DNA of 61,132 nt from Prochlorococcus sp. AG-436-C14 (GTDB lineage: Bacteria; Cyanobacteriota; Cyanobacteriia; PCC-6307; Cyanobiaceae): positions 1 through 61,132 of the forward strand of contig QCPD01000012.1 of the NCBI GenBank assembly GCA_003209755.1, read 5' to 3'. The translations under genes and the position numbers were made by a program. The notes under the pieces were generated by a model. It was not told the DNA's origin and searched no databases. It saw only the letters and a program-made list of their open reading frames with translations. Below, one piece after another: positions 17,011 to 25,253 of the stretch (positions are counted from its first letter, which is position 1; the number at the start of each line of letters is the position of its first letter).

Positions 17011-18681
17011 TTGAGCTTTCGTATGAGTAATACATACCAAATAAGCACGATTAGAAGCCTAATTGATAAACACTTTTCTCTCCAATGGTGTAGGGAAAAT
17101 GTTGTCATCCCATTAAAAATTGAACCTAGCTTGCCTCCCAAAAGTCAGGTAATAACTATTGCAGTAGGTAATATTTCATATCTTGGAACTATTGGAAATA
17201 TTATAAAGCAACGTCTTTCTAGCAATGGCTTTGATTGTGTCTTTATAGAGATTTCTCCCGATGAAATACAGTCTTATCTTGATCAAGCCTCTAATGAGAG
17301 GATATTTAGTAGTGAAGGAATAGAAAATTATGATTTTTCAGAGGATGATGTAATTAAATCATTAATTGATGCATCTGAGGAAGAAGGTTCTGATACTGTA
17401 GAAGGTTTCGATTTTGATGATAGTGATGATGGTGAATTTTACGTAGAAGAAATTGATTTATCAACTGAAATGCTTGGTAATAAGATACAAAGAGCCGCCG
17501 CTACAGTTCTAATAGATTCATGTAAAAAAGGTGCATCTGATATACATATTGAGCCACATGAAAAATATATAAAAATAAGACTTAGGAGAGATGGTGTACT
17601 TCAAAATTATGTAACAATTCCAAAAATACCAGGCCTTAAATTAACAGCTTGTCTAAAAAATATGGCAAAAATGGATATTGCTGAAAAAAGAGCATCACAA
17701 GACGGCAAGATTAGAAGAAAATTTGAAAATCAATCTCTTGATTTTAGGTGCTCAACTGCTCCAGGTAAATATGGCGAAAAGATGGTTCTTAGATACTTAA
17801 ATAATGATACTGATGTCCTTAATTTAGATACATTGATTGATAATGAACAAGTTAGGTCTGATTTTAGAAAAATTATTAATCAAGCCAATGGTATTGTCAT
17901 TGTTTCTGGTCCAACAGGATCAGGTAAATCAACCACTTTAGCCTCAGCTTTAAGAGAAAAGGATAATGGTGAACTTAATATAATGACAGCAGAAGATCCT
18001 ATTGAATATGATATGGGTGGAGATATTCAACAATTTCAGGTTCTCAAAGCAAAAGGTCAGACATTTGCAAATTTCCTGAGAACTTTTCTTCGTCAGGACC
18101 CTGATGTGATTCTTATTGGTGAAACCCGAGATCCTGAAACTGCAGAATCCTCAATGGATGCTGCTGAAACAGGGCATTTAGTTTTTACTACTTTACATGC
18201 AAATAGTGCTTCAACTTCTCTCACAAGATTATTAGATATGGAGGTACCCCCATATAAATTAACAGCTTCATTAAGAGGAGTTTTGGCTCAAAGATTGTTA
18301 AGAAAAGTATGTCCTAGCTGTAGCGTTGAGAGACCATTGGATGATGCAGAGGCAGAATTTACAGGATTAAGAATTGGCACACCAGTAAGATGCGCTAACT
18401 GTTTGAGCGCTGATGAAAAGATACAAAGAAAAAAGGAAGGAATACTTTGTAATAGATGTCTCGGTACGGGATATAAAGGACGTGTAGGAACATATGAATT
18501 ATTAAAAATTTCAAGACCAATTTCAAATGCAATAAGAAAACAACTTTCTACCCAAGAGATAGAGGAAATAGCTATTTCTGAGGGGATGATAAGTTTAAAA
18601 GCCTATGGTGTAAAACTTATAGAACAGAAACTTACAACTGTTTCAGAATTAAGTAAAATTTGCAATGATGATCATAATTAA
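17011..18681 (+). CDS. pilB: Type IV pilus assembly ATPase PilB (GspE family)
   Basis: The 556-residue cytoplasmic hexameric ATPase powers pilus extension. An N-terminal domain with an acidic linker (about residues 115-150) precedes the core with Walker A GPTGSGKST (300-308, Lys306). An Asp box (AEDPIEYDM), Walker B (PDVILIGETRDPETA) and His box (GHLVFTTLHANSAST) follow. A four-Cys zinc site (CPSC, CANC, CNRC region) is typical of PilB/GspE rather than PilT. Start is TTG at 17011 touching the previous stop, or ATG at 17023. It is followed after 24 bp by pilT. Confidence 0.92.
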   Translation: MSFRMSNTYQISTIRSLIDKHFSLQWCRENVVIPLKIEPSLPPKSQVITIAVGNISYLGTIGNIIKQRLSSNGFDCVFIEISPDEIQSYLDQASNERIFSSEGIENYDFSEDDVIKSLIDASEEEGSDTVEGFDFDDSDDGEFYVEEIDLSTEMLGNKIQRAAATVLIDSCKKGASDIHIEPHEKYIKIRLRRDGVLQNYVTIPKIPGLKLTACLKNMAKMDIAEKRASQDGKIRRKFENQSLDFRCSTAPGKYGEKMVLRYLNNDTDVLNLDTLIDNEQVRSDFRKIINQANGIVIVSGPTGSGKSTTLASALREKDNGELNIMTAEDPIEYDMGGDIQQFQVLKAKGQTFANFLRTFLRQDPDVILIGETRDPETAESSMDAAETGHLVFTTLHANSASTSLTRLLDMEVPPYKLTASLRGVLAQRLLRKVCPSCSVERPLDDAEAEFTGLRIGTPVRCANCLSADEKIQRKKEGILCNRCLGTGYKGRVGTYELLKISRPISNAIRKQLSTQEIEEIAISEGMISLKAYGVKLIEQKLTTVSELSKICNDDHN

Positions 18682-18705
18682 AAAAGATATTTAAAAATTT
18701 TTGTT

Positions 18706-19752
18706 ATGTCAATAATAAGGAAAATAGTTAAGTACGCGTTAGACTTAGATTCTTCTGATATTCATCTTGAAGAAGAATCTCCTATCGCTATTAGAGTTAA
18801 TTCGGATATTAAATTAATTGAAAAGATTCTCGTTAAAAAGGATATGGATGTTCTTCTTGGTGAAATTCTAGATAATGATAAATTAGAACAATTTAATAAA
18901 ACTGGAGATTTAGATACTTCCATAGGCCTTGAAGGGCTTTCAAGGATAAGGATTAATGCTTATGTAGCTAATGAAAAAAGATGCTTAACTTTAAGAATTC
19001 TTCCTGATGATTTGCCGAAATGGCAGGACTTAGGCTTGCCTAAACCATTTATCGAATTAACTAATAAGCAAAGGGGCTTAGTTCTTTGCACTGGACCAAC
19101 TGGATCAGGAAAATCAACCACTCTTGCTGCATTTATAAACTGTATTCTTGAGACACAAAAACGACATATTCTTACAATTGAAGATCCCATAGAATTTGAA
19201 TTTAACCACACTCAAAACTCAATTATTCATCAAAGGGAAGTTAAACGAGATACTAAAAGTTTTAGTTCGGCTTTAAAGGCTGCATTAAGAGAAGATCCAG
19301 ACATTATTTATATAGGTGAGATGAGAGATTTAGAAACTATACAACTTGCTATTACCGCAGCTGAAACTGGTCATTTAGTTCTTGGAACACTTCATACCTC
19401 CTCAGCAGCAAAAACAGTAGAGAGAATAGTTGATGTTTTTCCAGCTGATCAACAAGAACAAGCAAGATTGCAAGTTTCAACATCTTTAGCTGGAATAATG
19501 TCTCAAACTCTTTGCAAAAACAAAGCAGGGAAAAGGTCTTTAGCGTATGAGTTACTTATAAATACTCCTGCAATAGCTAATTTAATTAGAGAAAGAAAAG
19601 TAAGTCAGATATATTCACAATTACAAACTGGAAGCAATGATGGTATGAATACCTTGGAACAATGTCTACAGCAATTAATAGATGGTAATAAAATTACTCT
19701 TGAGGAAGGATTAGGTAAAGCCTCTAACCCTAAAGCAATAACTCAAAGTTAA
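18706..19752 (+). CDS. pilT: Pilus retraction ATPase PilT
   Basis: The 348-residue ATPase of the GspE superfamily lacks the zinc motif. It has Walker A GPTGSGKSTTLAAF (about 129-142), an Asp box (IEDPIEFEF), Walker B (DPDIIYIGEMRDLETI) and His box (GHLVLGTLHTSSA). The C-terminal AIANLIRERKVSQI corresponds to the AIRNLIRE element needed for PilT retraction. Standard length. It lies in the order pilB-pilT-pilC, so the pilus should be dynamic. Confidence 0.92.
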   Translation: MSIIRKIVKYALDLDSSDIHLEEESPIAIRVNSDIKLIEKILVKKDMDVLLGEILDNDKLEQFNKTGDLDTSIGLEGLSRIRINAYVANEKRCLTLRILPDDLPKWQDLGLPKPFIELTNKQRGLVLCTGPTGSGKSTTLAAFINCILETQKRHILTIEDPIEFEFNHTQNSIIHQREVKRDTKSFSSALKAALREDPDIIYIGEMRDLETIQLAITAAETGHLVLGTLHTSSAAKTVERIVDVFPADQQEQARLQVSTSLAGIMSQTLCKNKAGKRSLAYELLINTPAIANLIRERKVSQIYSQLQTGSNDGMNTLEQCLQQLIDGNKITLEEGLGKASNPKAITQS

Positions 19753-19758
19753 TTCATT

Positions 19759-20898
19759 ATGCCTTCTTATGGAAAAAAGAATTCTGGGATGAATTCTCAA
19801 GAAACAATTTCAAGATTAGATATTAGTTCTAACATTAAATTTTCCCCAAAAAATATAACAGTTCCTCAAAAGGACTTACTTATTTTTTTTAGACAACTAG
19901 CAGTTATTATTCAAAGTGGTGTTCCTCTAGCACAGGGATTAGAATTACTTGCTGAAAATACTAAAAATGAAAAATTTGCCTTAATTCAAATACAAATTTC
20001 TCTAAGATTACAAGCTGGTGATGAATTATCAATTTGTCTAAAAAAATATCCCAAAGTGTTTGCTCCTATTACAATTGGCTTGATTGAAGCTGGAGAAGCG
20101 GGTGGTATTCTTGATAAAGTTCTTGATCGTATTGCAACATTAATTGAACAGCAGGCCAAGATTAAATCGCAAATTAAAGGTGCACTTACTTATCCAGTTA
20201 TTATTCTTGTATTGGCCATATCAGTTAGCTTAGGTTTATTGATATTTATTGTACCAACATTTGATAAAATGTTTAAAGATATGGGTGCAGAATTACCTGG
20301 ATTAACTGAATTCATGCTTACTCTCTCTAGGTTCGTTACTTCATACCAGTTTTATATATTTACTCCAATCATATTTATAATTATAGGATATATATTTAGA
20401 ACATATTATGAAACAAGATCAGGTAGATTTAAAATTGATAGTTTTATACTGAAAATCCCACTTTTTGGCTCTCTTCTTTTAAGATCTGAAGTCGCATCTT
20501 TGTGTGATACTCTTTCTACTTTGATTGATTCAGGTATACCTTTAGTGGAGGCAATTGATAGGTGCATAGCGGCTAGTTCAAATGAACGTGTTAAGCGATG
20601 TCTTTCAATAGCAATTCAGAAAGTCAAAGAAGGACAAGAACTTTCAAATTCAATAGAAAGCTATAACGTTTTTCCGAAATTAGTTAGATCAATGATAAAG
20701 ATTGGAGAAGAGACTGGGAAATTGGGATTTATGACAGAAAACTTGGCAAATTTTTATAAAAGAGAGGTTGAAGAAGCTGTCTCTTCTTTAACACAAGCAA
20801 TGGAACCAATGGTGATAATGGTTGTTGCTGGAATAGTTGGCACTATTGTTGTTGCTTTATATTTGCCTATGTTCAAAATAATAAATGTTATGGGTTGA
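19759..20898 (+). CDS. pilC: Pilus inner-membrane platform protein PilC (GspF family)
   Basis: The 379-residue protein has two GspF domains, each a cytoplasmic helical bundle: LLIFFRQLAVIIQSGVPLAQ in the first and LRSEVASLCDTLSTLIDSGI in the second. Membrane segments lie at about 140-170, 190-212 and 350-372. GLIEAGEAGGILDKVL and IGEETGKLGFM are the paired family motifs. It lies 6 bp after pilT and ends the plus-strand operon, 14 bp from the convergent pilM end. Confidence 0.92.
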   Translation: MPSYGKKNSGMNSQETISRLDISSNIKFSPKNITVPQKDLLIFFRQLAVIIQSGVPLAQGLELLAENTKNEKFALIQIQISLRLQAGDELSICLKKYPKVFAPITIGLIEAGEAGGILDKVLDRIATLIEQQAKIKSQIKGALTYPVIILVLAISVSLGLLIFIVPTFDKMFKDMGAELPGLTEFMLTLSRFVTSYQFYIFTPIIFIIIGYIFRTYYETRSGRFKIDSFILKIPLFGSLLLRSEVASLCDTLSTLIDSGIPLVEAIDRCIAASSNERVKRCLSIAIQKVKEGQELSNSIESYNVFPKLVRSMIKIGEETGKLGFMTENLANFYKREVEEAVSSLTQAMEPMVIMVVAGIVGTIVVALYLPMFKIINVMG

Positions 20899-20912
20899 TT
20901 AGATCATGAATT

Positions 20913-22601
20913 TTAAGGCATATTAAAATCATCATCATCATCATCATCAATATTTTGAGAGTCCAACTTTAAATCTAACTTTTTATTAGATTGACTTTTA
21001 GAATCTAAATTGTATGGATCTTTTTTAAGTTTATTAATTTTATAATCGTTTTTATCATCATTAAAAGTTTGAAACTCATCATTTTTAATAGAATTAAGTT
21101 TTGGATCAGTTTGTAAGTTTGAACTAAAATCTAGACTTGAGTCATTATTTTTTGAATTTAAAAAAGTTGAATTTGATGATATCTGGTTTGAATTTTTTGA
21201 TGTAATTTTATTCTCTTCAATATTTTGATTTAAGAAATCTTGAAAAGAAATTGAATCATTTGAGACTGCTTTTGTTTTTCCAGAATCATCAGAAATATAG
21301 TCATTTTTATTATTAATTAACGAATTACTATATCCATTATCTCGATTTTTAATGTCTGTAGTTTCCAATATATTGGATCTGTTTTGAATATTTAAATCTT
21401 CTTTGCTGTTATTACTTTGATTATTCGTTTTATCTTGAACTATTTTATTTTCTTTGCGTTCATTTGAGTTTCTATTTGAACTTTTATAAGTATCTTCATC
21501 AGTTTGAATAATAGATAAACCTAGACCAATTATTCTATTGAAATCTTGCATTAATATAGGCTTTGAAACGTTTAAATCACCAATATCTTCTGATGATATT
21601 GCTCGAAGAACACTAGTTTTAATTTTTAAACGATCTCTAAAAAAATTTGTTATTCCTTTGTGACTACTATTTATGCCTGACAAAATAATTTCAGAAATTT
21701 CTAAACTGAAATTTCTTTTGAAAGTTATTAATTCATCTTGCACTTCATTTAATAAAACTTTCAAATCTAATGCTGAAATTTCAGAATAATCATCACTATT
21801 AATTGTATTTTCTTCTAGTGAAGTATTACCCTTATAATTTTCATTTACTTCAAAAGCTCTTATAGCAGCAAGGGTGGTTATGTATATAGGACCACCTAAA
21901 CTTAGAATATATAGATGTGTACATTCTAATGATAGTTCTATTAAAACATATACCTGATTCTTTTTTAATTTATTAATAGTTGTACGCGCTAATCTTTCAA
22001 GAGATGAATAAGCAACATCTAATGAATGTAATTCTAAATTAGCATCAGAGAGCGTTTTTATAATATTATCTACTAGTTTCTTAGGTACGCTGCTTAAAAA
22101 GTACGGCTTGGTTTGATTCTTCTTGTTAACTGGTAAAAAGTTCAGCGGAATAAGATCAAAATCGGTATTTTCAATAGAGATTGGAAATTGAAATCCCGAG
22201 GAAGATGGATTTATTATATGATCTATTGCCTCATTGTAATTAAGATTTTTTGGCAAGTAAATTATCTTTGATAGTGCAGCCTGGGGTGGGAGTGTAATCG
22301 CGACACGATGTCCCCAGATTTGATCTTCTTCAATGATTTGAGAAAGGAATGATGCCATTACCTCTGTATCTGTTGGAGTTCCTCTCTCAATAGCTGATTT
22401 ATCAATAGGTATTTGGTTTAATTTTGAACAAAAGACTTGATCTTTAAAAATGCGCGCTTCTCCATAATTAAGATAATCAACTCCGAATTCAATCAACAAA
22501 AATCTTTTTGAAATTTTCCTTCTAAAAGAAATAAATGCTTTTCTAGATCCAGAAATATCTAAACCAAAAAATGTATCATTTACAGATGGCGTTTGTACCA
22601 T
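20913..22601 (-). CDS. pilM: PilM-like actin-fold pilus protein with a long disordered tail
   Basis: The 562-residue protein has an actin-like N-terminal region (about 1-350): FFGLDISGSRKAFI as the phosphate-1-like loop, HRVAITLPPQAALSKIIYLP and a C-terminal LSGINSSHKGI. It corresponds to PilM, which docks PilN on the cytoplasmic side. Residues about 360-562 are an Asn/Ser/Asp/Lys-rich, apparently disordered tail ending in seven consecutive Asp (bases 20928-20948). Usual PilM is about 350 aa, so the tail is an unusual addition. It is the last gene of the minus-strand pilQ-N-O operon, 6 bp after the minor pilin gene. Confidence 0.72.
   Translation of the reverse strand: MVQTPSVNDTFFGLDISGSRKAFISFRRKISKRFLLIEFGVDYLNYGEARIFKDQVFCSKLNQIPIDKSAIERGTPTDTEVMASFLSQIIEEDQIWGHRVAITLPPQAALSKIIYLPKNLNYNEAIDHIINPSSSGFQFPISIENTDFDLIPLNFLPVNKKNQTKPYFLSSVPKKLVDNIIKTLSDANLELHSLDVAYSSLERLARTTINKLKKNQVYVLIELSLECTHLYILSLGGPIYITTLAAIRAFEVNENYKGNTSLEENTINSDDYSEISALDLKVLLNEVQDELITFKRNFSLEISEIILSGINSSHKGITNFFRDRLKIKTSVLRAISSEDIGDLNVSKPILMQDFNRIIGLGLSIIQTDEDTYKSSNRNSNERKENKIVQDKTNNQSNNSKEDLNIQNRSNILETTDIKNRDNGYSNSLINNKNDYISDDSGKTKAVSNDSISFQDFLNQNIEENKITSKNSNQISSNSTFLNSKNNDSSLDFSSNLQTDPKLNSIKNDEFQTFNDDKNDYKINKLKKDPYNLDSKSQSNKKLDLKLDSQNIDDDDDDDFNMP
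20928..20948 (-). repeat. Seven-copy ATC/GAT trinucleotide repeat
   Basis: Seven tandem ATC triplets on the plus strand encode seven Asp at the C-terminus of the PilM-like protein. It is a short in-frame microsatellite next to the stop, and length change would alter only the acidic tail. Confidence 0.85.
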
Positions 22602-22607
22602 GACTAT

Positions 22608-23180
22608 CTAACAAAAAGGTTTAGGTCTGCAAAACAATTTCCTTACTGGCAATCGTTCAATTGAGACCTCGTCTGGTAAGGCTAGCAAATAATATAAACC
22701 TGGATTTGCATCTATGCTATTACCTTTTGATTTAGAAACTAAATCTGATAAAGAGCTTTCAACGATAGAACTTGATTTCAAGCAAATAACATAACCAGCA
22801 TTGGAAGGTGCCCAGTTGTTTGCTGGTAAAGGCTTTTGATTAATGGGTAGATCCCAGTCTATTTGTGGTGAAAGACTACAACCTGCAGGTAAATTTCCAA
22901 CTTTTTTTTGCTTGATATTATTAATATCATGCAGAGTCATACCAGGTTGAGATAATAAATCTGAATATTTCTCTAAGGTCAGAAAAAGATAGTGATGGTC
23001 AATTAGAAGACCATTTGAATTATTTAAGTCAGTTAATTGTTTATTATTAAATCTTGAACTTATTCGTACAAAGCTTGCATAAGTAGTAAAAAATAGACTT
23101 AGAAGTGTTATGGAAATAATCATTTCGACCAAAGACATTCCGCTTTGATCTTTTAATACTTCAGGTTTAAAATTATTCAT
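22608..23180 (-). CDS. Minor pilin (PilW/GspJ-like prepilin)
   Basis: The 190-residue protein has a leader ending DQSG, then MSLVEMIISITLLSLFFTTY with Glu5, a PilD-type cleavage site. The mature part contains four Cys, including CLKSSS and the terminal CRPKPFC. It is one of three consecutive pilin-like genes between pilO and pilM, as in loci where minor pilins prime assembly. Spacing to its neighbours is 17 bp and 6 bp. Confidence 0.7.
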   Translation of the reverse strand: MNNFKPEVLKDQSGMSLVEMIISITLLSLFFTTYASFVRISSRFNNKQLTDLNNSNGLLIDHHYLFLTLEKYSDLLSQPGMTLHDINNIKQKKVGNLPAGCSLSPQIDWDLPINQKPLPANNWAPSNAGYVICLKSSSIVESSLSDLVSKSKGNSIDANPGLYYLLALPDEVSIERLPVRKLFCRPKPFC

Positions 23181-23197
23181 GAAATTTATTTATAACC

Positions 23198-23410
23198 TTA
23201 AAAGGATTGGGGAAGACTATCAATATCCCCTTTGATTAGATTTAGGTTGGATTCAGAATATAATCCTGCTGAATTAATTATTGCGTACTCTTTTTCGGTA
23301 AGCGAATGTTTACCAGCATTTCTAATTGATTTTTCCATCGATTGAATTGATAGCATCAATGATGATACAGAAACTGCGGCAATTAATATTCCTAAAAAAG
23401 ATTCAAGCAT
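23198..23410 (-). CDS. Small pilin-like protein without a visible leader
   Basis: The 70-residue protein begins MLESFLGILIAAVSVSSLML, very like the mature N-helix of PilV/GspI-type minor pilins (LLESL...). It has no Gly-ending leader before it. An in-frame TGA lies four codons upstream of the ATG, so no longer form is possible from this sequence. A basic, amphipathic segment follows (SMEKSIRNAGKHS). It starts 5 bp after the 156-aa gene and is in the pilus operon. It may be an unprocessed partner helix or a degenerate minor pilin. Confidence 0.55.
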   Translation of the reverse strand: MLESFLGILIAAVSVSSLMLSIQSMEKSIRNAGKHSLTEKEYAIINSAGLYSESNLNLIKGDIDSLPQSF

Positions 23411-23415
23411 AAGTT

Positions 23416-23886
23416 TTAATCAACCGTCTCAAATGTACATTTTGGTTCTACTTTAAGTATACAAGAATATAAGTTATAGCTATTAGTCTCTATTGAGCTT
23501 GGTACAATAACAACCCTATGATATCCATTAACTAAATCACATCCATTTATTAATCTAGGGTGAGAGGAGTATGAGGGAATGCCTGAGTTGTAACTATCTA
23601 ATATTGAATAATTAGACAGTATGGAATAATTATCGTCCAGTTCATCCTTAAATCCATTCTTGAGGTTTTGACAAATTATTTGACCTGATCCTAAGGAGAT
23701 TCCTTTCATATCATTTAACATCTGAAGAAATTTCTTGTCGTTTTCCTTTTGAAAAAAGATTTCATTTGAATTAATAGACTTATTTCTAATTGTATATTGA
23801 TTTTTATTTATTGTTGTAGATATTTCAAAAATTGATAGAACGGAGGTCATCATTGCGATACCAATACCAACATAAAAAAATATCAT
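23416..23886 (-). CDS. Pilin-like membrane-anchored protein of the pilus operon
   Basis: The 156-residue protein has an N-terminal hydrophobic helix (MIFFYVGIGIAMMTSVLSIF, with Glu21 just after) and a soluble domain with four Cys (ICQNL, NGCDL, SCILKVEP, CTFE). The shape matches a minor pilin or pseudopilin, but there is no basic leader ending in Gly. It lies 18 bp after pilO and 5 bp before the next pilin-like gene. The role is assigned from operon position and topology only. Confidence 0.55.
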   Translation of the reverse strand: MIFFYVGIGIAMMTSVLSIFEISTTINKNQYTIRNKSINSNEIFFQKENDKKFLQMLNDMKGISLGSGQIICQNLKNGFKDELDDNYSILSNYSILDSYNSGIPSYSSHPRLINGCDLVNGYHRVVIVPSSIETNSYNLYSCILKVEPKCTFETVD

Positions 23887-23904
23887 TTTAAGTTCATAAT
23901 ATGT

Positions 23905-24573
23905 TTATTTTATAGTTTTATTAGAAACTTTAGCATATGAACTAAGATCAAATTTCATTTGAAGTTTTAAATTCTTTTTGGATGTATTCCCTTGGTATGC
24001 CTTTATTTCAATATTATCAGAAATTACTATTGCCTGAAGTAGCTCTAGTTCTTTGAGGAAATTTAGTAAGCTATTGAATTCTCCAATTAAAGTTATCTTA
24101 AAGATATGCTTTTCAATTGAAGGAACTAAAAATGGGTCCGAAGTTAACATATTATTTTTCAAATCAGATGAGGAATTACCTTGTGATTGAATATATTTTA
24201 CTATGGGCTTAGTTTCTAAATTTATAATTTCAATTTTATTTTCGTTACAAATCCTATTTATTTCTGAAAGTATTGTATCTAATTCCTGAGGGTCAGAAAT
24301 TAGATTAATCAAGCTTTCCTGTTGTCTTTTTGCATTAGTTGTTTTAATAGAAAGCTCATTAATGTAATTTTTATATAAAATAATATAGGATATCTTTTCC
24401 CTAAGAAGTTTAATTTGTGACTCTTCATTAGATAATTTTTTTGTTAGTGGTAAATAAACAAACGCCAATAATGATGTAAGGATAAAAAAGGCAATTATAA
24501 TAGGAGTGAATATTAAAGATTTTTCAGGTGTTATGAGTTTCTTTTTTTTATTGGGAGAGTAGAGATTTGTCAT
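23905..24573 (-). CDS. pilO: Pilus assembly protein PilO
   Basis: The 222-residue protein has one N-terminal transmembrane helix (about 20-42), a coiled coil (about 45-95) and a C-terminal ferredoxin-like domain ending LKLQMKFDLSSYA. This is the PilO/GspM layout, forming the periplasmic alignment complex with PilN. HIFKITLIGEFNSLLNFLKE is the typical PilO strand-helix unit. It overlaps pilN by 4 bp, indicating translational coupling. Confidence 0.75.
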   Translation of the reverse strand: MTNLYSPNKKKKLITPEKSLIFTPIIIAFFILTSLLAFVYLPLTKKLSNEESQIKLLREKISYIILYKNYINELSIKTTNAKRQQESLINLISDPQELDTILSEINRICNENKIEIINLETKPIVKYIQSQGNSSSDLKNNMLTSDPFLVPSIEKHIFKITLIGEFNSLLNFLKELELLQAIVISDNIEIKAYQGNTSKKNLKLQMKFDLSSYAKVSNKTIK

Positions 24574-25253
24574 TTAATTAAACCCTCTTCTTTTAAAAGA
24601 GTTACTCTTTTATAGAGTCCAAAAGAGCCTAAACTTTTATAATTATCGAGAAGTTCATCAGATGATGGATTGTTAAAAATAGATTTCAATGTAAAGTTAA
24701 GATATTTTCCTTCTTTGTTCTTTGACTCCCAAGCTCTTGATAGGAAAACAGATTTATCTTTGATCAAAAATGATTCATAGAGCTTTAATTTGACTGATTC
24801 TATTGAGCTTAATGCAGAAGGTTGATTTGCCTTACCTTGTAATATTAGATCTTTCCCTTTTGATTTAATTGAAATCAATTGAACATTTACTGGTAGCTGT
24901 TTTGTAAGCTCAAGTAATAAGGCAGATCCAGACTTTGTACCAATAATACCCTGGGCAATTTGATTGTTAACTTTATAAATTAATTTAAGATTCGTTAGAA
25001 GAGAATTATATTTAGTTTTGAGTAATTCATATTCATTTGCTTCTATCAATAATTTATTTTTATACTTTATTCTTGAAAAAGTCTGATATCCAGTCCATGC
25101 ACAAATAGTTACTCCTATTAATGAAATTATAAGACCATAGAAAAAACCTTTTTTCCTAAGTTGTTTTATTTGAGAAAAAGTTACTTTTTTGCTATTACTG
25201 GCTTCCCTACGCCTTTTTAGCAAGTCTGGTTGATAATACATTTTGCTAATCAT
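24570..25253 (-). CDS. pilN: Pilus assembly protein PilN
   Basis: The 227-residue protein has a basic cytoplasmic N-terminus (YYQPDLLKRRREASNSKK), which normally carries the PilM-binding segment. A transmembrane helix (about 38-58), a coiled coil and a ferredoxin-like domain (LPVNVQLISIKSKGKDLILQ then KANQPSALSSIESVK) follow. It overlaps both pilQ (4 bp) and pilO (4 bp). Assigned by topology and gene order pilQ-N-O. Confidence 0.78.
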   Translation of the reverse strand: MISKMYYQPDLLKRRREASNSKKVTFSQIKQLRKKGFFYGLIISLIGVTICAWTGYQTFSRIKYKNKLLIEANEYELLKTKYNSLLTNLKLIYKVNNQIAQGIIGTKSGSALLLELTKQLPVNVQLISIKSKGKDLILQGKANQPSALSSIESVKLKLYESFLIKDKSVFLSRAWESKNKEGKYLNFTLKSIFNNPSSDELLDNYKSLGSFGLYKRVTLLKEEGLIK

